64,000 nucleotides of DNA from Candidatus Kapaibacterium sp. GTDB lineage: Bacteria; Bacteroidota; Ignavibacteria; Kapaibacteriales; HRBIN21. Position 1 is the stretch's first letter. Every line of letters begins with the position of its first letter. The stretch spans positions 124,001-188,000 of the forward strand of contig JANXCT010000001.1 of the NCBI GenBank assembly GCA_025059875.1, given 5' to 3'. The position numbers were made by a program, and so were the translations under genes. Of this stretch, positions 1 through 10,100 are shown piece by piece. The notes beneath the pieces are model-generated. The model did no database searches and was not told the origin of the DNA. It saw only the letters and a list, made by a program, of their open reading frames with translations.

Positions 1-2
1 CT

Positions 3-971
3 ATGCCACTGAAGCCGGTACCCTACATCTGGATGAACGGACGCTTCGTGCGGTGGGAGCGTGCGCGGATCCATGTGCTCTCGCACGTTGTCCATTACGG
101 TTCTAGCTGGTTCGAGGGCATTCGGGCGTACGCGACCCGCCGAGGGACGGCAATCTTCCGGCTGCATGATCACCTCCGTCGGTTAGAGCGTTCGCTCCGA
201 ATGTATCACACGGAGTTGCCCTACAGCCTGGATGAGTTAGCTCGAGTGTGCGTGGAGGTGGTTGCGCGGAATCGCCTCCAAGCCTGTTACATTCGCCCAA
301 TCGTCTACCGCGGTTACGGCGATTTGGGGGTCTACCCCCTCAACTGCCCGGTAGAAGTTGCTGTAGCAGCCTGGGAGTGGGGGGCATACTTAGGGGCTGA
401 GGCCGTACAGCATGGGGTAGACGCTGGGGTAAGCTCTTGGCAGCGAATTGGTAGCAACACGATGCCGGCGATGGCAAAGGCAGGGGGCAACTACATGAAC
501 TCGCAGCTAGTCCGCATAGAGGCTGCCCGCCACGGATATGCCGAAGGGATCAGCCTCGACATCTTCGGCATGGTGAGCGAGGGTAGTGGCGAGAACATCT
601 TCTTGGTGATAGACGGTACTCTCTACACGCCGCCGCTGTCAGCTTCTATTCTACCGGGCGTAACGCGGCATACGGTTATTACGCTGGCTCGTGAGGCAGG
701 GATTCCAGTCGTCGAAACAGATATCCCCCGCGGTATGCTCTACGCAGCTGATGAAGCGTTCTTTACGGGCACAGCAGCTGAGATTACCCCAATTCGTTCG
801 ATAGATGGTGTCCCCGTGGGTTCTGGAACTCCAGGTCCTGTGACCCGTCTGCTCCAGGAACGCTTCTACCGGGTTGTCCATGACGGAGAAGACCCTTATG
901 GGTGGCTTACCTTTGTTCCCCAGCAGAATAGGACCTACACTCCCCGGAGGACGCGGAGGATTGCTGTCTAG
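3..971 (+). CDS. ilvE: Branched-chain amino acid aminotransferase
   Basis: Class IV PLP-dependent aminotransferase that interconverts leucine, isoleucine and valine with their 2-oxoacids, using 2-oxoglutarate as amino acceptor; cytoplasmic. The 322-residue protein has the family landmarks in order: [13 protein letters not shown] near residue 32, the PLP lysine in AKAGGNY (Lys159 by my count), [15 protein letters not shown] and [11 protein letters not shown]. Length and lysine position match the IlvE family. The ATG at base 3 leaves too little upstream sequence to judge a ribosome site. The next gene, 33 nt downstream, is a fused 2-oxoacid dehydrogenase E1, so the pair probably turns branched-chain amino acids into acyl-CoAs, either for catabolism or as primers for branched fatty acids. 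That role is inferred from context. Confidence 0.95.
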   Translation: MPLKPVPYIWMNGRFVRWERARIHVLSHVVHYGSSWFEGIRAYATRRGTAIFRLHDHLRRLERSLRMYHTELPYSLDELARVCVEVVARNRLQACYIRPIVYRGYGDLGVYPLNCPVEVAVAAWEWGAYLGAEAVQHGVDAGVSSWQRIGSNTMPAMAKAGGNYMNSQLVRIEAARHGYAEGISLDIFGMVSEGSGENIFLVIDGTLYTPPLSASILPGVTRHTVITLAREAGIPVVETDIPRGMLYAADEAFFTGTAAEITPIRSIDGVPVGSGTPGPVTRLLQERFYRVVHDGEDPYGWLTFVPQQNRTYTPRRTRRIAV

Positions 972-1004
972 TCAGTCCCACAGCCTTGGAACCGAGCTCT
1001 GCAA

Positions 1005-3137
1005 ATGGCGAGTGCTGCAAGAAGGACTGTGAGCGTGAAAACAAAGCCTGCAGTGCGGGATGCTCGTCGTCTCCGAGATCGCCAACCGGATCCCTACGGT
1101 CCCTTTGACCCGACGGGATTCGACCGGGAGACCGTGTTGCGCTGGTATAAGCTGATGCATCTTGGGCGCCGCTTGGACGAGCGGGCCCAGTACTACCTCC
1201 GCATTGGCAAGGGTTGGTCATACCACGCTCCGTTTGCCGGACACGATGGTATCCAATTAGCAATCGGTGTGACGTTCCGTCCCGGCAAGGACTTTCTGTT
1301 TCCTTACTACCGCGATCTTCTCACATGCCTTGCTGCTGGAATCACGCCTGAAGAGATCATTCTCAATGGTCTCAGCAAGGACACGGATGTGGCAGGGGGC
1401 GGGCGTCATATGAGTAATCACTTCGCAAAGCCTTCCATCCGCATCCAAAATGTCTCTTCCACAACGGGGAACCACGCACAGCATGCGGTCGGAGTAGCGC
1501 GGGCTATCAAGAAGTATGGCGGCGACGAGATCGCGATTTACTCAGGGGGAGAATCCGCCTGTTCGGAAGGCTTCTTCTACGAAGCGGTTAATGGGGCTTC
1601 GCGTGAGCGGCTGCCAGTCATCTTCGTCATCCAGAATAATCGGTACGGCATCTCTGTGCCTGTCACTGAGCAGACAGCAAATCCAGACGTCTCGGACAAC
1701 TTCGTAGGCTTTCGGCACCTGAAAATCATCAAGTGCGACGGGCGCAATCCCTTTGACTCGTACCGGGCGATGCAGGCTGCCCGCGAGTACGTCCTCTCCG
1801 GCGCCGGACCTGCTATGGTCCACGCGGAGTGTGATCGTATCGGTTCCCACTCCAACTCTGATGACCATCGACTCTACCGCAGTCCCGAAGAGATAGAGGA
1901 GGTGAGGCGCCGTGATCCCCTCCCACGCTTCCGGAGGACGTTGATCGAGTATGGAATCGCCACAGAGGAGGAAGTCCGAAGAATTGAGGATGATAACGAG
2001 CGCGTAATCCGCGAGGCGGCTGCAAAGGCAGAGGCAGCGCCAGATCCTGATCCGGATTCGTGGTCGCTCTACATCTTGCCAGAGCCGCTCGTGGGCTATG
2101 AAGACACTTCTGAGGAACGCTACCGCAACGATCCCCAGCAACCGCAGTTGACCCTTCGCGAGGCAATTAACCTGACTCTCAAAGAGGAATTCCGCCGGAA
2201 CCCCAACACCTTTCTCTGGGGGCAGGATGTAGCTTCCAAGGACAAGGGGGGAGTCTTCAATGTCACCAAGGGGATGCTCCAGGAGTTCGGCGGCGAACGT
2301 GTCTTCAATGCCCCGATCGCAGAGAACTTCATCGTCGGAACGGCGAATGGCTTCTGTCGCTATCGCGAGGATATTTGGGTCGTCATCGAGGGAGCAGAGT
2401 TTGCCGACTACTTCTGGCCAGCTATGGACCAGTTGGTGGAGTGCTCTCACGAGTACTGGCGTACGAAAGGTCAGTTCGTTCCTAACATCGTCATACGGCT
2501 GGCTACTGGGAACTACATTCAAGGCGGGCTCTACCACTCTCAGAGCATAGAGGGAGCGTTGGTGACTCTGCCGGGCATTCGGATCGTATACCCTGCTTTT
2601 GCTGATGATGCTGTTGGGTTGTTACGTCATGCCCTCCGCTCTCGGGGGGTGACGGTCTTCTTGGAACCGAAGTTTCTGTACAACTACCGTCCTGCAGCTG
2701 CTGCCAAACCTCCGGAGGACTTTATTATCCCCTTCGGCAAGGCGAAGATTCGTCGCGTGGGGACTGATGTGACGGTCGTTGCCTACGGTACAGCTGTCCA
2801 TTGGGCGCTGCAGGCCGCGGAGGAAGTGGCAGCAGAAGGAATCTCTGTAGAGGTCGTAGATCTCCGGTCCTTAGCTCCGTGGGACAAGAAAACTGTGCTA
2901 GATTCTGTGCGAAAAACGAACCGGGTTATCGTTGCCCACGAGGACAAGCGGACAGGAGGGTTCGGGGGCGAGGTTGCTGCCGTCATCGCTGAAGAGGGAT
3001 TTGCGTATCTGGATGCGCCTGTTGTTCGGTTAGGTTCGCGAGACTGTCCAATAGGCTTCGCCAAATCGTTGGAGCAGGCAATCATGCTGCAGCCTAGCGA
3101 TATTGTCCAAGCTATACGTCGGCTGGTGAAGTACTGA
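1005..3137 (+). CDS. Fused 2-oxoacid dehydrogenase E1 (alpha and beta in one chain)
   Basis: Thiamine-diphosphate E1 component of a branched-chain 2-oxoacid or pyruvate dehydrogenase complex; it decarboxylates the 2-oxoacid and passes the acyl group to lipoyl-E2. Residues about 35-345 form the E1-alpha part: the TPP/Mg motif reads GES...SEG followed by QNN near residues 180-211, where GDG is usual. Residues about 380-710 form the E1-beta part (TLREAINLTL, GQDVASKDKGGVF, PIAENFIVG, VVAYGTAVH). Most bacteria encode these halves as two genes of about 330-360 residues each; here 710 residues cover both. No E2 or E3 is in the window. Placement after ilvE favours branched-chain substrates, but sequence alone does not separate these from pyruvate. 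Confidence 0.9.
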   Translation: MASAARRTVSVKTKPAVRDARRLRDRQPDPYGPFDPTGFDRETVLRWYKLMHLGRRLDERAQYYLRIGKGWSYHAPFAGHDGIQLAIGVTFRPGKDFLFPYYRDLLTCLAAGITPEEIILNGLSKDTDVAGGGRHMSNHFAKPSIRIQNVSSTTGNHAQHAVGVARAIKKYGGDEIAIYSGGESACSEGFFYEAVNGASRERLPVIFVIQNNRYGISVPVTEQTANPDVSDNFVGFRHLKIIKCDGRNPFDSYRAMQAAREYVLSGAGPAMVHAECDRIGSHSNSDDHRLYRSPEEIEEVRRRDPLPRFRRTLIEYGIATEEEVRRIEDDNERVIREAAAKAEAAPDPDPDSWSLYILPEPLVGYEDTSEERYRNDPQQPQLTLREAINLTLKEEFRRNPNTFLWGQDVASKDKGGVFNVTKGMLQEFGGERVFNAPIAENFIVGTANGFCRYREDIWVVIEGAEFADYFWPAMDQLVECSHEYWRTKGQFVPNIVIRLATGNYIQGGLYHSQSIEGALVTLPGIRIVYPAFADDAVGLLRHALRSRGVTVFLEPKFLYNYRPAAAAKPPEDFIIPFGKAKIRRVGTDVTVVAYGTAVHWALQAAEEVAAEGISVEVVDLRSLAPWDKKTVLDSVRKTNRVIVAHEDKRTGGFGGEVAAVIAEEGFAYLDAPVVRLGSRDCPIGFAKSLEQAIMLQPSDIVQAIRRLVKY

Positions 3138-3139
3138 GC

Positions 3140-3155
3140 GTGACAGAAATGTCAC
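3140..3155 (+). terminator. Hairpin with GAAA tetraloop after E1
   Basis: A perfect 6-bp inverted repeat (GTGACA, then GAAA, then TGTCAC) begins 3 nt after the E1 stop codon. As RNA it would form a stem closed by a GNRA tetraloop, suited to a 3' end stabiliser or weak terminator. No U-run follows. As DNA it is also a symmetrical site that a dimeric regulator could bind. Confidence 0.4.
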
Positions 3156-3220
3156 AGTGTGGCTACGATGTTACATAGCCTGGCTGTCCGCCGCGGGGCT
3201 GGTCAGACGCTGTCCCTCCA

Positions 3221-3228
3221 TAATTTTG
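3221..3228 (+). promoter_or_regulatory. -7 promoter box for tRNA-Arg
   Basis: TAATTTTG matches the Bacteroidota -7 consensus TAnnTTTG. It lies 21 nt before the tRNA 5' end, leaving room for a start point at about 3235. No convincing TTTG -33 box was seen at the usual distance. Confidence 0.55.
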
Positions 3229-3248
3229 CAGTCCGACTGCGGGGTAAT

Positions 3249-3322
3249 GCGCCCGTAGCTCAACTGGATAGAGCGTTGGATTCCGGTTCCAAAGGTTGGG
3301 GGTTCGAGCCCCTCCGGGCGCA
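3249..3322 (+). tRNA. tRNA-Arg (anticodon CCG)
   Basis: The sequence folds as a 74-nt cloverleaf by eye. The acceptor stem is GCGCCCG with CGGGCGC, the D stem GCTC with GAGC, and the anticodon stem TTGGA with TCCAA around the loop TTCCGGT, giving anticodon CCG (reads CGG, arginine). The T arm has loop TTCGAGC with a stem containing one G-U pair. The discriminator is A. The 3' CCA is not encoded, since CAG follows, so it must be added after transcription. Confidence 0.95.
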
Positions 3323-3339
3323 CAGGGGGAGATAGAGTC

Positions 3340-4080
3340 ATGGAGAAGCAAGCAGAGCAAATCCAGCGAGAAGAGCACGAGCAGACAGGGAGGGCTACGG
3401 AGGTCTTGCCTCTTAGACCGTCTATTGGGGAACGCGTGGTCGAGTGGCTGCGCAAACGGTGGAGAATTGTGGCAATTGCAGCGGCTGCGCTGCTGGTTGG
3501 CGTAGGAGGAGTGATTGCGTGGCAGGTCATACAGCGGAACCAAGCAGAGGAAGCGGCAACGCTGCTCTCACGCGTCTACTCCTACTACGACAACGGCGAC
3601 TACGAGCGAGCACTCTACGGGGACACTACAAAGTCGGTACGTGGGGAACCGGTGTACGGGCTAGAGGAGATCGTGCGCCGGTACGGGGGCACGGAGCCAG
3701 GAAAGATTGCTGCCCTCTATGCAGGTAGCGCATACCTGCTACGCGGAGAGGTGAAGAAGGCAGAACCGTATTTCGAGCTTGCTGCAAAGGCGGAGGCTCC
3801 ATTAGTCTTGGTAGGGGCGTATGCGGGATTGGCGGCCTGCCGAGAGGAGGCAGGGAAGTTGCGAGAGGCAGCCCAACTATACGAGCGTGCCGCTACGATT
3901 GGTGCACCGATTGGGCTGTCGGAGCGGTACCGTTTCTTTGCAGCGTACTGCTATGAGTTAGCCGGTGATGCGCAGAAGGCGATCGCTCTATATCGCCAGC
4001 TACTGCTAGAGAACGAGTTTTCGGACTTCGCGAACGACGCCAAGGCGGGTTTGGCTCGACTTGGCACGAGATTTGAGTAG
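3340..4080 (+). CDS. Membrane-anchored tetratricopeptide repeat protein
   Basis: A 246-residue protein with a charged cytoplasmic N-terminus of about 40 residues, one membrane helix (about residues 42-66, alanine/valine rich) and a periplasmic part of TPR-like helix pairs. The pattern (ALYAGSAYLL, AYAGLAACREEAGKL, AAQLYERAA) resembles the YfgM/TPR_21 type of tail-exposed membrane TPR proteins, which act near the SecYEG translocon in proteobacteria; that link is only a family parallel. The start has a GGGGGAGA ribosome site about 8 nt upstream. It follows tRNA-Arg by 17 nt and may be read from the same promoter at 3221. Function is not established. Confidence 0.8.
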   Translation: MEKQAEQIQREEHEQTGRATEVLPLRPSIGERVVEWLRKRWRIVAIAAAALLVGVGGVIAWQVIQRNQAEEAATLLSRVYSYYDNGDYERALYGDTTKSVRGEPVYGLEEIVRRYGGTEPGKIAALYAGSAYLLRGEVKKAEPYFELAAKAEAPLVLVGAYAGLAACREEAGKLREAAQLYERAATIGAPIGLSERYRFFAAYCYELAGDAQKAIALYRQLLLENEFSDFANDAKAGLARLGTRFE

Positions 4081-4138
4081 TAGTCCACGCAGAGATCCAT
4101 CTATGGCGCAACTTAACAACAAGGTATGTCCAGCAGAC

Positions 4139-4143
4139 GGAGG
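4139..4143 (+). promoter_or_regulatory. Ribosome binding site fixing the start at 4148
   Basis: GGAGG sits 4 nt before the ATG at 4148. It decides between that start and two earlier in-frame start codons near 4061 and 4103, and it places a signal peptide at the true N-terminus. Confidence 0.75.
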
Positions 4144-4147
4144 AACC

Positions 4148-7100
4148 ATGGAGCGGTGGTTGCGTCTGTTTGCGCTGACGCTGACAACGGTTGGGATTGG
4201 ATTCGCACAACGTCCTGTCATTGAAGTCAGCGGGCGACTTGGACCAGACGAGGTCCGAATCTTCCTCAAGGACACGATCTACCGGATCAGCGGGACGTAC
4301 ATGATTGCCGGAACGCTGATCATCGAGCCAGGAACGATCGTCGAGTTTCTCCCGAATGGGCGCCTCATTGTCTCGGTTGGGGGGCGCATCATCGCTGATG
4401 GTTACGTCTCGGCGACGTATAACCAATTTCCCGGAGGCTGCGATCCTGCAGATTACCTCAACCCTTGTGGGTTCAGTGGGTATGCCGATTTGAACTACTT
4501 CCAGGCAGCGGCTCAAAGCACGATCATTGGAGACCCTACGATTGACCCCAACAAGTATGGAGAGATCTTCCTCGTCGACTTAGGTGGACAACCACAGCTC
4601 CAGGGACTCCCGCCAGGAAAAGCGATTATGTATGCTGCAGCTCGCCTACACTTTGCAGCGTCTGATCCGAACATCAACCGGACCCCATGGCGGCGAGCTG
4701 GCGGTGCAAGCGTTAATGTCACTCAGGCTCCAATTATCTTTCGCGGGAGGCCCGTTAATAATTTCTCGCGGGAGTGGGGACACATCATCATTTTGCCGGG
4801 GACCCGCGCTGCTTTCTTCCGGAATGTGATCTTTGAGAACTTCCGGAAAGACACAACGGTGGATCGCTTCCCGATCTACCAGCCAGACGCAGGGGAAGTC
4901 GCTGCGTTGAATAGAGAGCTCATCCAGCAAACGAATGGTAGCGGCGGAGCCATCACCAGCTTCTCGTCGCGGACGTGGCTCTTGTTATGTGAATTCCGGA
5001 ATAATACGGCTCGGTATCGTGGAGGGGCTCTACAATTGCTTCAGGCTCCCCCAGGTACCGGGGTATATCCAGCTCCAGATATCTCTAACATCCCATTCTA
5101 CCCGCAAACTGTCAATCCGTATTTGACGGAGAACGCTACAGCAGCCCCTATTGCTCAGTCTATTAGGGCAATAGACCAAGTGTATAGCAGCAACCCCGAA
5201 CCCTTGAGCAACAGCGATCGCCAAGCTTACGACGATGCACGTCTGGCAGTGCTGCTGGGACGAGTTCGGTACCTGACCTTTACGGGAAATCGTGTACTGC
5301 TGTCTAGCGTAGTCCTTCGACAGATTGCGCCGGGTGTGTGGGCGATTGTAGACAACTTAGAGAACCCAGCGCCTTTAGAGCCACAGCCTTGGAAGAACGA
5401 GGCCTACGGCGGTGCAGTATACATCGCAGGACGTAGCCCGATGGAAATTGGGCTTGGAATTAACGACTTCGAGGCTCCGAATGTGTACGACTACATCTTC
5501 TGTGATGGCAACACTGCGACAAACCTTCAGAACGACCTTAACGCGCGTGGTGCTCGTGGTGGTGCAATCTATGTCGGCAGGGGGACATCGTTGACCGTGC
5601 GAGGACGGTTCGTTTCAAATCAAGTGAGCGTACCGTTCTTCACAGATCCAAATCAGGTTGGAGCTTTGGCACAGGGTGGAGCTATCTACACTGCTACGGA
5701 TGCCGGGCGGCTCCAGGTTCGGGGTAGACAAGGAGGTGAAGCCCGGCAAGAGACGCACTTCATCGGCAACCAAGCGGGCCGTGGTGGAGCTATCTGTGTC
5801 GATACTGGGAAAGTTGACACCCGCCCCTCGCCGGTAATTGGTGGCTCTGATGCGTTGGTGGACACGAGGAACTACGGATACAACATCAAGTTCCGTAATA
5901 ACCGTGCTACGGAGCATGGCGGGGCTGTCTTCTCGCGTAGGAACTTAACGGTCTATGGTGCAGGTGGAACGGTGGGACCGCTCACTTTGTATGGTGGAAA
6001 CTACCCAGTAGAGTTTGACAACAACACTGCGGGCTTCTCTGGAGGAGCGATTTCGATTCAGCTGCCGCAGCCACTACCCATCGAGCGGCGGTACGTAAGG
6101 ATTGTACGCGCGGTGTTCACGAACAACATCGTCGGCCAGGTCCAGGGCTATGAAGCTCAGGTCCGCGGTGGTGGGGCTGTGTACACATTGAACGCTGACC
6201 TCAACGTAGTGAAGGGCGTTGAATTTCGGGCAAACAAGGCCTTCAATGGTAATGGTGGAGCAGTGTGTATAGCTCATCCGTTTACGTCATCCCATCGCTT
6301 CTTCCTGACGGACGTGGACGACGTTAACATTTTGCCATCTGGTGTAGCAATCGGCTTCACGTCTCGGGACGACATCTTCACGTGGGCTCCTGGAGCTCCG
6401 GTAGCAGATGTGCGGATGCTGACACGCTTCTTTGACAATGAAGCGATCCCTAACATGTCGCAGATGGGCTCGGGAACGACGCAGATAGGAGATATCCGGC
6501 GTCTACATCCTGGGACAAACCTGCGTGAAAACGGCACAGGACTGGGTGGGGCCATCTACATTGTGGACGAGGTTAGTATCAATCGGGCCGGACGCACGGA
6601 CTCCATCTTCTTCAACCGCGTCCGTATCCAAGGAAATCGAGCCTATACGGGTGCAGCGATCTACTCTGACAACTACAATCTGCAGCTGGTCTTCACTCGT
6701 AGCCTGATCACAAACAACACGGCGACCTCTGAAGTTGGAGCTCGGCAGAATGCTATTACTGGACCGCTCGTTGCGGGCACAAACGCTGCCTCTAGCGATC
6801 TCGCCGGAGCGGTCATATACGGTAACGTGGTTGGACCACATCCGTATGCCCGTTACCACTTTGCTGCGAACTCTATCTACGACAACACAGCCCGTTTCCT
6901 CATTCGTCTGCCTGACTATCCTGACACGAAAGGAGCGCTGGCTGGAACGGGTGTGGGAATGGGTGGAGTAGATACGCTGCAGGGGAATTACTGGGGACGG
7001 ACGGAAGCAAATGTTGTCACAATCCTACCGGTAAGTGGCCGCACGCAAGAGACCTTCTTCGTTGCGGGTGACGGAACCCGCCAACTCGGCTTCGTCCGTG

Positions 7101-10100
7101 GAGGCACAGGGAAGAATCAAGGGCCGTTCGAGTCGCGGCACCTCTACAGCTATACGCCGATACCTGTACTGAATGCTGGCGACGAGAATACCCCTGATCC
7201 GACAAGCATCCCAGAGCGCCTCCTCATGCAAGGGCTCATCTACGACATCTTCGACAAGGGAACGGATATCAAGACCGCTGACTACTCTAACCGACGGATG
7301 TCACCGATTGAGGACTTTGCAGTCGGTATCCCGAAGACACTGCGGAGGTTTACAGACCCTACCCTCCCATCCTTCAATAAGTACGTCCGACGGTGGACTC
7401 GGAATCCGTTTGATGCCGAGAGTGATCCGAACATCGGGGCACTGCAAACGGAGTTCCGGAGCCCCAAGCACCCAATTGGCTATCCGCTGTTCCTCGAAGC
7501 CCGAGCGGATTACTCTGGCTCAGCAGAGCTCAACAACAACGATCCGCGAGCGATCAACGAGACGGTCTTCTTTGTCATCAACACCAACACAGGCGACTAC
7601 ATCCGAGTGAATCTGCGGCAGACGAGCCCGACGAGTGAGGTGTTCCGAGCACGCGTAGAGCTGGTACCGGACTCGGTCAATCGTCGTCCCATAGACCGGC
7701 GGACGATCGAAGGCTTAGCGAACATTGGAACGAACCTGGCAGCCGTTCTGGCGGCGCTGCGACGAGCTCCAGACATAGAGGACCGGGCCGCACTGCAAGG
7801 GCGTAAGTACGAGGGCTTTGTTGGCGACCTCGGGGGACCGGGCTTTGGCTATGTCAACCGGATCCTGCCGGCCGATGGAGCCATCAACCCTCAGAGGGTC
7901 ACGGTATTCGCCGGCGAGCGGTACTCGGCGCTGCCAGTTCGGGTGGGAGATGTCGTTGCTGTGGTCTCGCGCACGGTCTTGTGGCAGGGTACCGTTGCGG
8001 ATGCTATCGACGGTGCCCTCATCTTTGAGGTAGGCGCAACTGTGGACCCGCCTGTGTTCACAGGGAACAAGGTGGAGCTAGAGAACATCACGCCACCGGA
8101 GCTGCGGAACATGATCTTCCTCATGGAGGACATCAGCTACCCGCGGCGACCGACGGGCCCCGGTCGAGACTCTATCTTCACTATCACGGCGGTTGACTCC
8201 AACTTGTTCTATGATCCCCGCTCCGTACTCTTCCCCGACCGGTATCCGCAGCTTGCCTATTTCTGGAGCGTACCACCGAACTCGGGTCTCTCGTACTGGC
8301 TGCAAGCGGACACCTTGCCCGCGACTTACGGGCCGTACTATGGAGCGAGGGGATATGTTGTCTTCAAAGGGCGTCCGACGAATCCGTTCGTGGTCCCAGG
8401 TGGAGAGGTAGTGACGGTGGCTGTTCGGAATTACCCGCCGAGTGCCCGAACTGTAGACTCGCTGAAGGCAGCAGGATTGAGCAACGATGTGATTGCGAGG
8501 TACATTTACCTCTACCCGCCCTATTTCAATGCTCAGGCCTACGATGGTGGCAATGCCCGCTTCCTGCAGCAGGATACTGTGGACTTCGGGAACGTAGCAG
8601 CAACAACAGTCACGTACCAATTCCGCATCTTCGTGATAGACAGCACTCCACGGTTTACCACTCTCAATGTCGCTTGTGAGCGTGATGGACTCTGGCTGGC
8701 AAACCTGACGGATTCTCTCCGCTTCAGGGTGGATGTGGATACTGACGACGAGTTAGAGGATGCTGAGGCTGGTGCACGTGGTTGGGATTTCCGTTATGGC
8801 CGTACGACGTACGGTTTCGCATCGATCACCATCCGAGATGTGCCGCCGGATACGGTTGTGGAGCCTACCACACAGGTCCGGCCGGTGTGGATGCAGAACC
8901 AGTATCTCCGTCGGTACGACAACAGTGGGCAGCCTGATCCGCTAGCAATCGACTTTAGTCTCCGCGGTCAGCTCAATGTGCGAATTGACTCGGCTACGGC
9001 AGTGCAGTTGCTGACTCCGGCGACACAATACCACAGGGCGCTCAACACCGACACGATTGTCTCCATCGTTGTCAACGATGGCCATGGTGGCGTCAATTAC
9101 TTAACGCGGCGTGTCCTTGTCAACGTGGCTCCCGTAATTCTGACCAACAGCCTGCCCGATGCAGTAGAAGACCAGGACTACAACCCGACGCTTCTCGACT
9201 CTAGTCGGCGGATTGTTGTGTACGATCCGAACTTTGGCCAAGCTCATCGGTTTGAGCTTATCTATCCTGGTGACCCGCGGGATTTCGTGCCGCGCGATCC
9301 TTGCTTCCCGGAGGCAGGGGCCTGGGATCTTCGCAACAAGAAGACGACACCGCGCTGGTTGCAGATCGATCCTGTCAGCGGCCTCCTCTACGGGACACCT
9401 GGAGTCTACGATGCTCCGCGCCGGGAGAAAGTCACCGTCCTTGTAACGGATGAGTTCGGGCTAACCCATGTGAAGGTCATTGATCTAAACGTTCGAGCGG
9501 TCAATCATCCTCCACGGTTGACGCGGATTCCGGCTGTAAGGTGCGTCGAGCAAGGGAAAGCCTATGTCGATACTATCGCTGTCGTCGACCGGGACCTCTT
9601 GCGGCAGGAGCCACCAGACGCTCTGGAGCGGCTTACGATAGAGGTCATAGAGCCAGCAGGTTTCCAAGTGAGCCCTGCAACTGTCAACGGACCGCAGTCT
9701 TCGGATACTGTTAGGATCCTTATCAGCACAACAGCACTGAATGTGAATCCAGGACCTGACGGAAAGATTACCGTTCGAGTGCGTGTGGTAGACCGGGAAG
9801 GGGCTCAGCAGGAGATCACATACAAGCTCAATGTCTCTGAGCCCACGGACTTCGTAGCACCGCTGCGGATTGAGAATCGCTTCGGCGCATTCCAGATTCT
9901 GGAGTGGGGTACAGCTCCGTTGGCAACAACTGGTAGCGATCCAAACCGTGGTGGTATCGGGAGGCTTGACTCGAACTACTGCGAGTACGAACTCCCGCCA
10001 ATACCGCCAAACGATGTCTTCGATGCTCGTTGGACTATTCCCTCCACGAATGGCACTGCGCGAAACATCTTCCCAAGGGCAGTGCCAGGAGTACCGGGGC

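Noticed and set aside
1542-2537. Open frame of 331 codons on the minus strand inside the E1 gene
   Set aside because: It lies fully inside a well-supported gene, has no recognisable motif and no signal or ribosome site; it is a product of high GC content.
8078-8620. Open frame of 180 codons on the minus strand inside the giant surface gene
   Set aside because: Antisense shadow of conserved beta-rich coding sequence; no family resemblance.
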